The notes: generated by a model not told the origin, from the sequence alone. 64,000 bases of DNA from Desulfuribacillus stibiiarsenatis (GCF_001742305.1 NZ_MJAT01000040.1:1-64000), one strand, 5' to 3'. Positions 24,225-32,432 are shown, counted from the first letter of the stretch. Program-made: numbers and translations.

Positions 24225-24266
24225 GAAACGAACGGTATTCTTCGGGATATCGTTCGTTTCTTTTTC
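24225..24266 (+). terminator. Terminator after the small membrane peptide gene
   Basis: GAAACGAACG pairs perfectly with CGTTCGTTTC around a 16-base loop, followed by a T-rich run. Confidence 0.88.
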
Positions 24267-24349
24267 TACTGAGGTAATGGATATAATCCCGTAACATGGC
24301 AAACAATTACTTTAAAGGATTTAAATGATACCATTTACGGAGGGATATA

Positions 24350-25924
24350 ATGAACACGCAATCATCAGGGAAGTTACCGGAAGCTCCAGAGCCATATTGG
24401 TGCAAAGATATGGATATACCGAATTTCTCGGTATTAGTAGAAGATCATGAGACAGACGTTGTAATCGTAGGCGGTGGAATTACAGGAATCACAACTGCCT
24501 ATCTGCTTGCAAAAGAAGGAGTTAAAGTAACGTTACTCGAAGCAGACAGGCTGTTAAACGGTACAACGGGACATACTACAGCCAAGCTGACAGCGCAGCA
24601 CGATTTAATCTATGATGAGTATATGAATCACTTCGGAAGGACGAAAGCAAGGCTCTACTACGAAGCTAACAAGGATGCCATTCAGTTTGTCAAAGATATA
24701 ATTAATGAACAGAAAATTGACTGTGATTTCAGCGAACAAGATGCATACTTGTACGCTACAACGGATCAATATGCAGAGAATATCGAGAAGGAATGGAAAG
24801 CATATCAGCAACTACATATTCAAGGTGAGCTTGTAAAAGAAATACCTTTCGCAATCAATGTGAAAAATGCCCTGATTATGAAGGGACAAGCTCAATTTCA
24901 TCCACTTAAGTATTTATCGCACTTTGTCCGACAGCTTGCAAACGACAATAATGTACGGATATTCGAAGGTACGACGGCTGAAGATATATTGAATCTAGGA
25001 AATAAGCTTCAAGTTGTATCGAGAGATGGTAAGAAAGTGACGGCTAACAAAGTATTATGCTGTTCACATTTCCCATTTTACGAGGGTACAGGGCTGTATT
25101 TTTCACGGATGTATGCAGATCGATCCTATGTCTTAGCGGTCAAGGCAAAAAAAGATTTCCCAGGCGGAATGTATTTAAGCGTTGATCAACCGTCCCGTTC
25201 ATTACGCAGTACTCCATGGAATGGCGAAAACCTTGTGTTGGTTGGCGGTGAAAGCCATAAAACGGGGCAAGGGAAGAATACCTTAGAGCATTACCAGGCA
25301 TTAGAAACATTTGCTGATGAAGTACTTGGAATTGAAAAAATCCTATACCGTTGGTCTGCACAAGATCTTATCACAATCGACAAATTGCCGTATATCGGTG
25401 CAATCACAGAAGACCAACCGAATATCTTGACTGCAACGGGGTATCGCAAGTGGGGAATGACAAACAGTACCGTAGCGGCTTTAATGCTACGTGATCTGGT
25501 CCTAGATAAGAATAATCCTTACCATGAACTTTACTCCCCGTCTAGATTCTATGCGGACCCGAGTTTAAAGCATTTTTTCAAAGAAAATCTCGATGTTGCT
25601 AAGCATTTTATTAAAGGAAAGCTTGAGTTTCCCAACACGGAAATTAATGATTTGAAGAATGATGAAGGTGCAGTTATTCGAATGAACGGTCAGCGCAAAG
25701 GGGTATATAAAGACAAGGAAGGACAGTTGCACATTGTAGATACCACCTGCCCACACTTAGGTTGTGAGGTAAACTGGAATCAAGGAGATCGCACGTGGGA
25801 TTGCCCGTGTCATGGATCGAGGTTTGCTTATACTGGCGAGGTCATTGAAGGACCATCAGAAAAGCCACTACAAAAAGAGGACTATGGAGTATTAGATGTA
25901 CTTCTTAAAGACTCAGGATATTAA
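24350..25924 (+). CDS. FAD-dependent oxidoreductase with C-terminal Rieske domain
   Basis: A 524-residue protein. The N-terminal DadA/GlpD-type FAD domain has the dinucleotide-binding motif VVIVGGGITGITTAYLLAKE at about 36-55 and a further GATGYRKWGMTNS-like FAD contact near 365-375. The C-terminal Rieske domain (about 430-524) has Cys467-x-His469 (TCPHLGC) and Cys485-x-x-His488 (CPCHGS) as 2Fe-2S ligands; Cys472 and Cys487 can form the extra disulfide seen in bc1-type Rieske proteins. This fusion is well known in Bacillus (YhfW type), but its substrate is not established. No signal peptide is present, so it acts in the cytoplasm. GGAGGG precedes ATG 24350. It is monocistronic. Confidence 0.92.
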   Translation: MNTQSSGKLPEAPEPYWCKDMDIPNFSVLVEDHETDVVIVGGGITGITTAYLLAKEGVKVTLLEADRLLNGTTGHTTAKLTAQHDLIYDEYMNHFGRTKARLYYEANKDAIQFVKDIINEQKIDCDFSEQDAYLYATTDQYAENIEKEWKAYQQLHIQGELVKEIPFAINVKNALIMKGQAQFHPLKYLSHFVRQLANDNNVRIFEGTTAEDILNLGNKLQVVSRDGKKVTANKVLCCSHFPFYEGTGLYFSRMYADRSYVLAVKAKKDFPGGMYLSVDQPSRSLRSTPWNGENLVLVGGESHKTGQGKNTLEHYQALETFADEVLGIEKILYRWSAQDLITIDKLPYIGAITEDQPNILTATGYRKWGMTNSTVAALMLRDLVLDKNNPYHELYSPSRFYADPSLKHFFKENLDVAKHFIKGKLEFPNTEINDLKNDEGAVIRMNGQRKGVYKDKEGQLHIVDTTCPHLGCEVNWNQGDRTWDCPCHGSRFAYTGEVIEGPSEKPLQKEDYGVLDVLLKDSGY

Positions 25925-25947
25925 AGTTAATCCGTAGAAACTTTAGA

Positions 25948-25987
25948 CCTAAACTACTAGCTCGTCGTCAGTAGTTTAGGTTTTTTG
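25948..25987 (+). terminator. Terminator after the Rieske oxidoreductase
   Basis: CCTAAACTACT pairs with AGTAGTTTAGG (11 bp) around an 11-base loop, followed by six T. Confidence 0.92.
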
Positions 25988-25997
25988 TTTTACAAAA

Positions 25998-26018
25998 AAG
26001 GAACTTGTACAAACAGGT
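25998..26018 (+). repeat. 21-bp repeat AAGGAACTTGTACAAACAGG+T, copy 1
   Basis: The 21 bases are identical to 31339-31359 and carry the 8-bp palindrome TTGTACAA. In both places the repeat lies in a leader region within 70 bases of a short membrane-protein frame. Here that is a 22-codon frame at 26024 (MLLGGVLILLGVYIGTAKNK) that looks like a remnant. A transcription factor site or part of an eroded mobile repeat is possible. The interval 26090-26170 shows nothing else. Confidence 0.5.
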
Positions 26019-26176
26019 GTGTGATGCTTCTAGGAGGGGTATTGATTCTCTTGGGAGTATATATTGGGACAGCAAAAAACAAAGCCAACTGATTCTCGTC
26101 ATCCTTCACGGTTGCTATGCCCCATACGGTTGCATCGGCAAATTGTTTTCTTCTACTTTGTTTACATTAGAAGTAA

Positions 26177-26214
26177 CACTTTGGTCTGTAAAAACAGACT
26201 AAGTGCTATTTTTT
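26177..26214 (+). terminator. Hairpin terminator upstream of the LytTR gene
   Basis: CACTTTGGTCTGT pairs with ACAGACTAAGTG with one bulge, around a short A-rich loop, and TTTTTT follows. It probably isolates the LytTR operon from upstream transcription. Confidence 0.7.
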
Positions 26215-26320
26215 GCATTTCACCCCCCTTTTTCTGCACCTTACTGGAAAGTAAATGAAATCAGTGCAATAATTTGCTAGACTGTTTACAGAAACAGGTA
26301 AATCGAGAGGAGATGCTAGA

Positions 26321-26758
26321 TTGAAGCTTACTATCAATCAATCTTCAGAGTATAAGGATGTAGAGATTATAATACAGTGTGGGATTATCGATGAACGGCT
26401 TGATAAGCTCATTTCATTGATACGGCTATATTCTTTTTCCATTATTGGGAAGAGGGGTCAACGGACTTATAATATTCCCCTTGAAGATATCTACTATTTT
26501 GAATCCCTTGAAGATCGGACGTTTATATACATAAAGGATGACGTATTGGAGACGGATTTGAAGTTATACGAGCTAGAGAATCAGCTAGTCGATACAAGAT
26601 TCCTTCGTATTAGCAAATCTAGTATTCTCAATTTAGAGAAGCTCTCCAGTGTGCGGGCATTATTAAATGGAAAATATGAAGCGCAGTTAACGAATCAAGA
26701 AAAAGTCATCATTAGTAGACACTATGTGACGGCCTTCAAAGAAAAATTCGGGGTGTAG
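26321..26758 (+). CDS. LytTR family DNA-binding regulator
   Basis: A 145-residue protein with a short N-terminal region and a LytTR DNA-binding domain (about 45-145): YNIPLEDIYYFESLEDRTFI, LVDTRFLRISKSSILNL and VIISRHYVTAFKEKFG. It has no receiver domain, so it belongs to the stand-alone LytTR group that is usually paired with a small DUF3021 membrane partner, as here. TTG start at 26321 after GAGAGGAG. The next gene starts two bases after the stop. It probably controls its own operon and the ABC exporter that follows. Confidence 0.92.
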   Translation: MKLTINQSSEYKDVEIIIQCGIIDERLDKLISLIRLYSFSIIGKRGQRTYNIPLEDIYYFESLEDRTFIYIKDDVLETDLKLYELENQLVDTRFLRISKSSILNLEKLSSVRALLNGKYEAQLTNQEKVIISRHYVTAFKEKFGV

Positions 26759-26760
26759 GG

Positions 26761-27189
26761 GTGAAGGATATGTTTGAACTAAAAAAGAGAATCATCGAGA
26801 CTTGTATTTCTTTTACGTCTGTGTTGTTAATCTACTCTTTGCTTGGAGAAATTGGGATTACTTTAAAAGTGCAGAATTACACAGTCTTCCAATTGTTTGG
26901 CATTAGTGCGGTGATTGCGATGGTGATGTTTTTTACAGATCAAATTCCGTTTAAAACGGTGTATACATGGATTGCGGTGAGTATTGCTGATATCTTTGTC
27001 GTGGTGTTTGTCCTTGGAGGTCTAATCTTTCAAATGTTTCCTTTTACACCGTTTATTCTTCTTGTCGTTAGTATGATGATAATTGTAGTGTACTTTGTTG
27101 TGTTTGGAGTTATGGTGATTAAAAACCAGGTAGATGCCCATTCAATTAACAAAAAGCTTCTGGCGATGAGGGGGGAAGGAAATGAATAA
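26761..27189 (+). CDS. DUF3021 family membrane protein
   Basis: A 142-residue protein with four predicted membrane helices (about 11-28, 42-60, 68-92 and 96-122), matching DUF3021. DUF3021 proteins are encoded next to LytTR regulators in many Bacillota, and the membrane protein is thought to restrain the regulator. GTG start at 26761, or ATG at 26770. It overlaps the following ABC ATPase gene by eight bases, so the four genes 26321-28947 form one coupled operon. Confidence 0.85.
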   Translation: MKDMFELKKRIIETCISFTSVLLIYSLLGEIGITLKVQNYTVFQLFGISAVIAMVMFFTDQIPFKTVYTWIAVSIADIFVVVFVLGGLIFQMFPFTPFILLVVSMMIIVVYFVVFGVMVIKNQVDAHSINKKLLAMRGEGNE

Positions 27190-28096
27190 TATCATTGAAG
27201 TATCGTCTTTGAAAAAATCCTACGGAGATGTGCAGGCAGTAAAAGGGATTGATTTCAGTGTCCAGCAAGGAACGTTGTTCGCTTTCTTGGGAGAGAACGG
27301 CGCGGGGAAATCAACGACGATCGATATGCTATGCACTCTTCTAAAACCTGATGGCGGGAATGTAACAATTGATGGTTTCACCCTTGGTGCAGATGATGAA
27401 AAAATACGCAACACGATAGGAATTGTGTTCCAAGATAGTCTGCTAGATCCGCTACTGACGGTACATGAGAATCTGATAGTCCGAGAAAGCTTCTATGGAA
27501 AATCAAGGGCTGAGTTAAAGCAAGCTGTAGAGAGGGCTGCTGCGATAGTGGATGCAACGGAATTTCTTCATCGAGCTTATGGGATGCTTTCTGGAGGGCA
27601 GAGAAGAAGAGCCGATATTGCAAGGGCACTGGTGCATACACCGAAAATTCTGTTTCTGGATGAGCCTACGACTGGACTTGACCCTTACAGCCGGCGAAAG
27701 GTTTGGGAGACGATTAAGAATTTACAGACGGAGACAGGTTTGACAGTATTTCTGACCACCCATTACATGGAGGAAGCAAGTCAAGCAGATTATATTACGA
27801 TTATGGGGAAAGGTGAAATTCTAGCAAAAGGAACTTCCATAGATCTCAAGCAAAAGTATAGTAGTGATTTATTGAAAATTAAGCCCAAAGAGAAAGAATT
27901 GTTACGTGCCCAATTCAAGCAGAATCAAATTATGTTTCAAGACAAGGGAGAAACGTTCCATATTCCTCTTACATCCACGGTGGAGGCAATACCCCTACTT
28001 AAGTTATATGAAGATTATATTGCAAATGTTGAAGTGGTAAATGGCACGATGGATGATGTGTTTATCCATGTCACGGGCACGGAGGTGCAAGTATAA
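27182..28096 (+). CDS. ABC-2 transporter ATP-binding protein
   Basis: A 304-residue ATPase with Walker A GENGAGKST (about 38-46), Q loop (GIVFQDSLL), signature LSGGQRRRADIARAL, Walker B ILFLDEPTTGLDP and the H loop (FLTTHYMEEA). The C-terminal extension fits the DrrA/CcmA-type exporters. GGGGGAAGG precedes the start. The stop overlaps the permease start by one base. With the permease it should form a drug-, lipid- or peptide-exporting complex. The substrate cannot be told from the sequence. Confidence 0.95.
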   Translation: MNNIIEVSSLKKSYGDVQAVKGIDFSVQQGTLFAFLGENGAGKSTTIDMLCTLLKPDGGNVTIDGFTLGADDEKIRNTIGIVFQDSLLDPLLTVHENLIVRESFYGKSRAELKQAVERAAAIVDATEFLHRAYGMLSGGQRRRADIARALVHTPKILFLDEPTTGLDPYSRRKVWETIKNLQTETGLTVFLTTHYMEEASQADYITIMGKGEILAKGTSIDLKQKYSSDLLKIKPKEKELLRAQFKQNQIMFQDKGETFHIPLTSTVEAIPLLKLYEDYIANVEVVNGTMDDVFIHVTGTEVQV

Positions 28097-28947
28097 TGTG
28101 GATAATGGCAATGAGGAATATTAAGATATTTTTCCGAGATCGAAGTGCTGTGTTCTTTTCCTTATTAGCTGTTTTCATCATTATAGGTTTATATGTTGTA
28201 TTCTTGGGAGATACGATTACGAAGGGCTACGAGGGTGTAGATGGAGCAAGCTTTCTCATTAACAGTTGGGTGATGGCGGGCATCTTAGCTGTTACTTCCA
28301 TTACGACAACAATGGGGGCCTTCGGTATCATGGTCAATGATCGCGACACAAAGATACTGAAGGATTTCTATTCCTCTCCTATGAAAAGAAGAGACATTGC
28401 CGGAGGATATATTATCAGTGCCTGTGTAGTAGGGATACTCATGAGCCTCGTTACGTTTATTATTGCTGAGGTCTATATTGTAGGTTCTGGTGGGGAGTTG
28501 ATATCGCTCGTAGGCGCAATCGAGCTTATCAGCTTGATAGTTCTTGCTGTACTTGCGAGTAGCTCGATGGTGTTCTTTATTGTAACATTCTTTAAAAGTC
28601 AGAAAGCCTTTGCAACAGTCAGTACGATTATAGGAACGCTTATCGGATTTCTTACGGGAGTCTATATTCCGATTGGTGTGTTACCCGACGCGGTGCAATG
28701 GATCATTAAGATATTTCCCGTTTCCCATGCCGGTGCTTTAATGCGGCAAGTCCTATTGGAGAAACCAATGGCTATATCGTTTGCAAATGCGCCGATTGAG
28801 ATTATTGATAGCTTTGAAAAGAATATGGGCGTTGTCTTTGAAATAGGTGGTACAACACTTGACGTCTCAGTTAGTATTATGGTTTTAATGGCGACAGCAG
28901 TCTTATTCTATGGGTTATCAGTTATTAAAATTTCGAGGAGCATTTAG
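28096..28947 (+). CDS. ABC-2 type transporter permease
   Basis: A 283-residue permease with six predicted membrane helices in the ABC-2 arrangement, including the MANDRDTKILKDFYSSPMKR-like cytosolic loop (here MVNDRDTKILKDFYSSPMKR) and the GFLTGVYIPIGVLPDAVQWI helix pair typical of the family. It pairs with the ATPase directly upstream. Its 3' end overlaps the last four bases of the convergent glycosyltransferase gene on the other strand. No terminator is visible for either, so the two transcripts may run into each other. Confidence 0.93.
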   Translation: MWIMAMRNIKIFFRDRSAVFFSLLAVFIIIGLYVVFLGDTITKGYEGVDGASFLINSWVMAGILAVTSITTTMGAFGIMVNDRDTKILKDFYSSPMKRRDIAGGYIISACVVGILMSLVTFIIAEVYIVGSGGELISLVGAIELISLIVLAVLASSSMVFFIVTFFKSQKAFATVSTIIGTLIGFLTGVYIPIGVLPDAVQWIIKIFPVSHAGALMRQVLLEKPMAISFANAPIEIIDSFEKNMGVVFEIGGTTLDVSVSIMVLMATAVLFYGLSVIKISRSI

Positions 28948-29636
28948 ATTATCGATAAGGGTTCGAAAAAATCTAGCATTCTTTTATATTTTGGATCAGA
29001 AGAAGCCATGTTATTGAGAAACTTGCTAGTTAGTAACTTGTCGATGTCCTCAACTGTATCGATATCAATTTCTTCAGCTAGCAAATGCACGTTTAGACCT
29101 TTTTGACGTATGACGTCTAAAGTGGTTTGTAAGACTGACTGAGTTCCCCATTGATGCTTGATAAACAGTTCAGGATGAAGCGCTTTTAGACCGATTAAAT
29201 AATAACCACCATCATCATTAGGACCTAACACTACATCATGGCTGTCTAAAGCAGCAAACGCCTCTTGAAAATGATCGTGAGTGAGCAAAGGAATATCGCT
29301 ACCAATCATTAACACTTTTTTGGCTTGATTAGAAGATTGTAGAATATGTTGGAAAGCAAAAGACATTCGCTCACCAAGGGTATCTCCTAATTGCTGCTGG
29401 AAAGTAAAAGCAGACGAGTTTACACGTTCATTAAAATCAGTAACTTGGCCCCCGGTATAAAACAAATAATGATGACCAGGAAATTCAGCAACATGGTCTG
29501 ATATATGCTTCAAAATAAACTCGTGAACTTGGCAAGCTTGTTCTGGGGTCAATGGTGGAGTTAATCGAGTTTTGGTAGCACCTGGTTTCGGTGCACGACT
29601 CATAATGACAATGGAGTTCAATGGTGATTTATGCAA
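28944..29636 (-). CDS. CofC/GT-A-like transferase (TIGR04282, rSAM/selenodomain-associated transferase 1)
   Basis: A 230-residue nucleotidyl- or glycosyltransferase-fold protein (DUF2064). Near the N-terminus, IMSRAPKPGATKTRLTPPLT is the family's nucleotide-binding stretch. IGSDIPLLT (the D of the metal site) and GPNDDGGYYLIGL follow. In TIGR04282 this protein occurs together with the TIGR04283 glycosyltransferase and a radical SAM protein, as here. TTG start at 29636 with GAGGTG upstream. It is the last gene of a three-gene minus-strand operon. The reaction is unknown. Confidence 0.85.
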   Translation of the reverse strand: MHKSPLNSIVIMSRAPKPGATKTRLTPPLTPEQACQVHEFILKHISDHVAEFPGHHYLFYTGGQVTDFNERVNSSAFTFQQQLGDTLGERMSFAFQHILQSSNQAKKVLMIGSDIPLLTHDHFQEAFAALDSHDVVLGPNDDGGYYLIGLKALHPELFIKHQWGTQSVLQTTLDVIRQKGLNVHLLAEEIDIDTVEDIDKLLTSKFLNNMASSDPKYKRMLDFFEPLSII

Positions 29637-29658
29637 CAGTTACACCTCTTTTCTTTCA

Positions 29659-30348
29659 TTAAGAATAGAGCTTTTTTAACGTCGTGGGGGATACACCCAA
29701 AAAATAAAGAAATTTTATCCATTGCATGGTCAAAATCGTTCGCATAACGCCGTATTTTAAAAAGCGACGTGAGCTAGAAACGATTGGCTTGTCCAATAGT
29801 ACCGTTTTTCCATGACGACGTAAAATTTTGCTGAATGCAACGTCTTCCATTAATACAAGCAATGGGAATTTGCCAAGCTGATGAAACACATCGTTCCTTA
29901 CAAAAATTCCTTGATCTCCATAATAGCTTTGCAAGTAAGTTCCTCTGATGTTAGAACCCCAAGCAATCATTTTTAAGCCAATGGATTCAGGGAAAAAGGT
30001 AATCTTATGAGCACCACCGATAAACCCTGATTGAATAACTGTAATAATAGATTGTTTAAAATTGCTTGGCAATTGACTATCGGCATGGAGGAATAGTAGA
30101 ACCTCTGAAGTTGCTTTCGAAGCACCTTGATTCATTTGCAAGGCTCTTCCAGGTTCACTTATAGTAACAATACATCCCATCTCAATTGCTATATCAACAG
30201 TTTTATCACTGCTCCCTCCATCAGCTACAATCACTTCAATCGAAGGATCAGAGGTTAGGAAAGAAAGCAAGGCTGGGAGAGATTTTTGTTCGTTTAATGT
30301 AGGGATAATGACAGATAGCTGCTTGTTATTGGCCACAGGTTGTACCAC
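29659..30348 (-). CDS. Family 2 glycosyltransferase (TIGR04283, rSAM/selenodomain-associated transferase 2)
   Basis: A 229-residue GT-A glycosyltransferase. LSVIIPTLNEQKSLPALLSF opens the domain, followed by VIVADGGSSDKTVDIA (nucleotide-sugar site) and the metal-binding FLHADSQLP. GAHKITFF and MEDVAFSKILRRHGK are typical of TIGR04283. The annotated start is GTG 30348, inside the end of the radical SAM gene (23-base overlap), which means coupled translation. A second GTG five codons on is equally possible; neither has a strong ribosome-binding site. The acceptor is unknown. Confidence 0.88.
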   Translation of the reverse strand: MVQPVANNKQLSVIIPTLNEQKSLPALLSFLTSDPSIEVIVADGGSSDKTVDIAIEMGCIVTISEPGRALQMNQGASKATSEVLLFLHADSQLPSNFKQSIITVIQSGFIGGAHKITFFPESIGLKMIAWGSNIRGTYLQSYYGDQGIFVRNDVFHQLGKFPLLVLMEDVAFSKILRRHGKTVLLDKPIVSSSRRFLKYGVMRTILTMQWIKFLYFLGVSPTTLKKLYS

Positions 30349-31195
30349 TTGTCAAACAGTTTTCACAACAGCTGTGATTGAGATTGATGGGATTCCCAAT
30401 TAAATCCTGCAAATCTCCTTGGTGAAGAACATCCTTATTATCTACTAAGATTGGACAAGGAGCAATTCCTTCTGCACAAACGGTCAATCCGTAGCCACAT
30501 TGCAATCCGGATACATTCGGATTCATTTCGAATGGACTCGAAGTGAAAGAGGATGAATGATTGGCAGATACAGCAAAACGCCCTTTTGAATAAGCAGATA
30601 TAATTTTTAGACCAGCGATGCGAATGGAGTGTTGTTCTGATAACGTGTTCTTAAAAGCTGTCTCCAATTCTTTGTTACAACAGCTAGCACTATTGGACTT
30701 GTCCGTAAAAGCAATCCACGGGTAGATCCCGTAAGAATTTAACGTTCGAATAGCGGATGTGGTCTTGATAAAGCTACCTTGTCCACGGACAGCATCATTA
30801 TTTTCTTTTAGATAACATTCAAGACTTATACGCAATTGCAGACCTTGCTTATGGAATTTTGCTAGGAAAGCTGCCTTACTGTCGTCAATCAGAGTACCAT
30901 TTGTTAAAATTGTAAGTGGAGCACGTGGGATTTTGTAATACCAAGTTAAGAAAGATTCCAATTTACTCCACATAAAAGGCTCACCGCCTGTAATGTAAAG
31001 TTTTTCGATACCGATTGAAAGGGCATTTTCGACGTGGGAAATAGCTGCATCCAAAGAAAGTTCGTTTGCTTCTGAGGTAGGGGAACAACTAAACAGACAG
31101 TGGGTACATGTTAAGTTGCATTGGTATGTAACATGTAACCATAACTCTTTTAACGAATTCAATTGAGTTGTATATAATGTATTTTTAACCTGCAT
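30326..31195 (-). CDS. Radical SAM protein with Cys-rich C-terminus
   Basis: A 289-residue radical SAM enzyme. CNLTCTHC (about residues 26-33) supplies the CxxxCxxC 4Fe-4S cluster that cleaves S-adenosylmethionine, and YITGGEPFMW is the GGEP motif. The C-terminal part is Cys-rich (CGYGLTVCAEGIAPC, then SCCENC and a final TTC), as in SPASM or twitch domains that hold auxiliary iron-sulfur clusters. Together with the TIGR04283 and TIGR04282 transferases it forms a variant of the radical SAM/selenodomain-associated clusters, one branch of which makes arsenosugars. Its own motif differs from ArsS (TIGR04167). The product is unknown. ATG 31195 follows AAGGAGAA. Confidence 0.9.
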   Translation of the reverse strand: MQVKNTLYTTQLNSLKELWLHVTYQCNLTCTHCLFSCSPTSEANELSLDAAISHVENALSIGIEKLYITGGEPFMWSKLESFLTWYYKIPRAPLTILTNGTLIDDSKAAFLAKFHKQGLQLRISLECYLKENNDAVRGQGSFIKTTSAIRTLNSYGIYPWIAFTDKSNSASCCNKELETAFKNTLSEQHSIRIAGLKIISAYSKGRFAVSANHSSSFTSSPFEMNPNVSGLQCGYGLTVCAEGIAPCPILVDNKDVLHQGDLQDLIGNPINLNHSCCENCLTSGTTCGQ

Positions 31196-31224
31196 ATAAA
31201 TTCTCCTTATACAATAATGATTTT

Positions 31225-31253
31225 ATATTATCACGTAAAAATTTAAGTGACAA
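31225..31253 (-). promoter_or_regulatory. Sigma-A promoter of the radical SAM operon
   Basis: On the minus strand, TTGTCA (31248-31253), a 17-base spacer and TAATAT (31225-31230) form a good vegetative promoter about 30 bases before the radical SAM start codon. Confidence 0.65.
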
Positions 31254-31338
31254 TTATAAAATAGCATTTTCGTAAATTGCAATATTAATGGAGTGCTAAA
31301 GCGAACGTATTAGGCTTTTGAATTAAGACTTACTCAAG

Positions 31339-31359
31339 AAGGAACTTGTACAAACAGGT
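31339..31359 (+). repeat. 21-bp repeat, copy 2 (TTGTACAA palindrome)
   Basis: Identical over 21 bases to 25998-26018. Here it lies 45 bases before the YccF gene. GAATATAATG a few bases downstream could be a -10, but the repeat's TTGTAC is too close to serve as its -35, so the repeat is more likely an operator. Confidence 0.5.
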
Positions 31360-31403
31360 AGAATATAATGATAGAGAAAGACTCACTCATTGGGGGAAGG
31401 ATT

Positions 31404-31766
31404 ATGAACTTAATCGGCAATATTATATGGTTAATATTCGGAGGCTTACTTGGTTTTATCCTATGGTCTATTGCAGGCTTGATTTTATGTGTAACAATCA
31501 TAGGGATACCATTTGGCATGCAATGTTTTAAAATAGCTATACTTGTCCTATGGCCGTTTGGGAAGGAAGTTGAGCTTGGAAACTTCGGCGCAGGGGGATT
31601 ATTACTAAACATTCTGTGGTTAATCTTGTTAGGGTGGGAGCTTGCTATCACTCACTTAATCATTGGGGCATTTCTGTGTGTTACAATCATCGGTATTCCT
31701 TTTGGAATACAGCACTTTAAATTTGCGCAGCTATCTTTACTTCCATTTGGTGCTAGAATTCGTTAA
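31404..31766 (+). CDS. YccF domain membrane protein
   Basis: A 120-residue protein made of two YccF domains in tandem. Each has a hydrophobic helix pair and the motif (C)VTIIGIPFG(M/I)Q (here at about residues 33-45 and 92-104). YccF proteins are inner-membrane proteins of unknown function that occur in nearly all bacterial groups. ATG 31404 follows GGGGGAAGG; a longer in-frame start at 31368 has no ribosome-binding site. It is probably a single-gene unit. Confidence 0.92.
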   Translation: MNLIGNIIWLIFGGLLGFILWSIAGLILCVTIIGIPFGMQCFKIAILVLWPFGKEVELGNFGAGGLLLNILWLILLGWELAITHLIIGAFLCVTIIGIPFGIQHFKFAQLSLLPFGARIR

Positions 31767-31800
31767 AACGTTGAAGTTTTTATAATCATTCTTATTTTCA

Positions 31801-31859
31801 TGTCGAAAAACCACTTTTTTTGTCGAATGCATTGTATTTATATCATTTGTTGCTATATT
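31801..31859 (+). promoter_or_regulatory. Spo0A boxes at a sigma-A promoter before the anti-sigma-like gene
   Basis: TGTCGAAAA at 31801 and TTTTGTCGAAT at 31818-31828 match the Spo0A box. TTGTAT (31832-31837), a 16-base spacer and TATATT (31854-31859) form a vegetative promoter whose -35 lies next to the second box. That is the geometry of Spo0A-activated promoters such as spoIIG. Transcription would reach the gene at 31891. Confidence 0.65.
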
Positions 31860-31890
31860 GGTTATAGTTTACAAACGAGGTGGTTAGGGA

Positions 31891-32313
31891 TTGTTAGGGT
31901 TAGAAAAGAAAATTAAGAAGAATCAATATGTAATGGAATTCAATAGTGAATTTAAATTAATGGATTTTTATATAGTTAAAATTCTTGGCATATTACAAAG
32001 AGAATTTGACGAATATTTAAGATTTGTAATATGTGAAATGATTTCGAATGCTATTGAACATGGCAATAAAATGAATTTTGATAAGAAGATAAAAGTTATG
32101 GTTGAAGATAATAAACTTTTCTATAGAATCGTTGTAGCTGACCAAGGAGAAGGGTTTGATTGGGCTACACTTGTAAATGAAGACATTAACCTGGAAGGAC
32201 ATTCAGATCGAGGTCGTGGTATTATTATGACTAAAATGATGTGTGATAATATATCTTATAATTCTATAGGAAATGAAGTAACTCTTATCGTAATGAAGAA
32301 TCGTATGTGTTAA
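31891..32313 (+). CDS. Anti-sigma factor-like ATPase (RsbW/SpoIIAB type)
   Basis: A 140-residue GHKL ATPase of the HATPase_c_2 group. ICEMISNAIEHGNKM is the N box, DQGEGFDW the G1 box and SDRGRGIIMTKMMCD the G2 box, all intact. Proteins of this type are serine kinases that bind sigma factors or phosphorylate STAS antagonists. No sigma factor, STAS protein or phosphatase is adjacent, which is unusual because spoIIAB and rsbW lie in such operons. It is probably not SpoIIAB itself. TTG start at 31891 with GAGGTGG upstream. The Spo0A boxes suggest expression at the onset of sporulation. Confidence 0.85.
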   Translation: MLGLEKKIKKNQYVMEFNSEFKLMDFYIVKILGILQREFDEYLRFVICEMISNAIEHGNKMNFDKKIKVMVEDNKLFYRIVVADQGEGFDWATLVNEDINLEGHSDRGRGIIMTKMMCDNISYNSIGNEVTLIVMKNRMC

Positions 32314-32318
32314 AAAGA

Positions 32319-32357
32319 CCTAAATTGCTAATCAATTAGCAATTTGGGCTTTTTTTT
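32319..32357 (+). terminator. Terminator after the anti-sigma-like gene
   Basis: CCTAAATTGCTAAT pairs almost perfectly with ATTAGCAATTTGGG around a 2-base loop, followed by eight T. Confidence 0.92.
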
Positions 32358-32432
32358 GCATAATGCTAGTTTAATAAATAGCGTAACATTTCATATTGTT
32401 TTCTCGTCTAGTGTTAAGGAGGTGTAAATGCA

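Noticed and set aside
26005-26258. Two overlapping short frames before the LytTR gene
   Set aside because: They cross a terminator hairpin, have no ribosome-binding site and do not resemble any protein; a 22-codon frame at 26024 looks like a remnant at most.
31891-32313. spoIIAB
   Set aside because: The protein has the right fold, but it lacks spoIIAA and sigF neighbours and its sequence does not clearly carry SpoIIAB-specific features; I kept the broader anti-sigma-like call.
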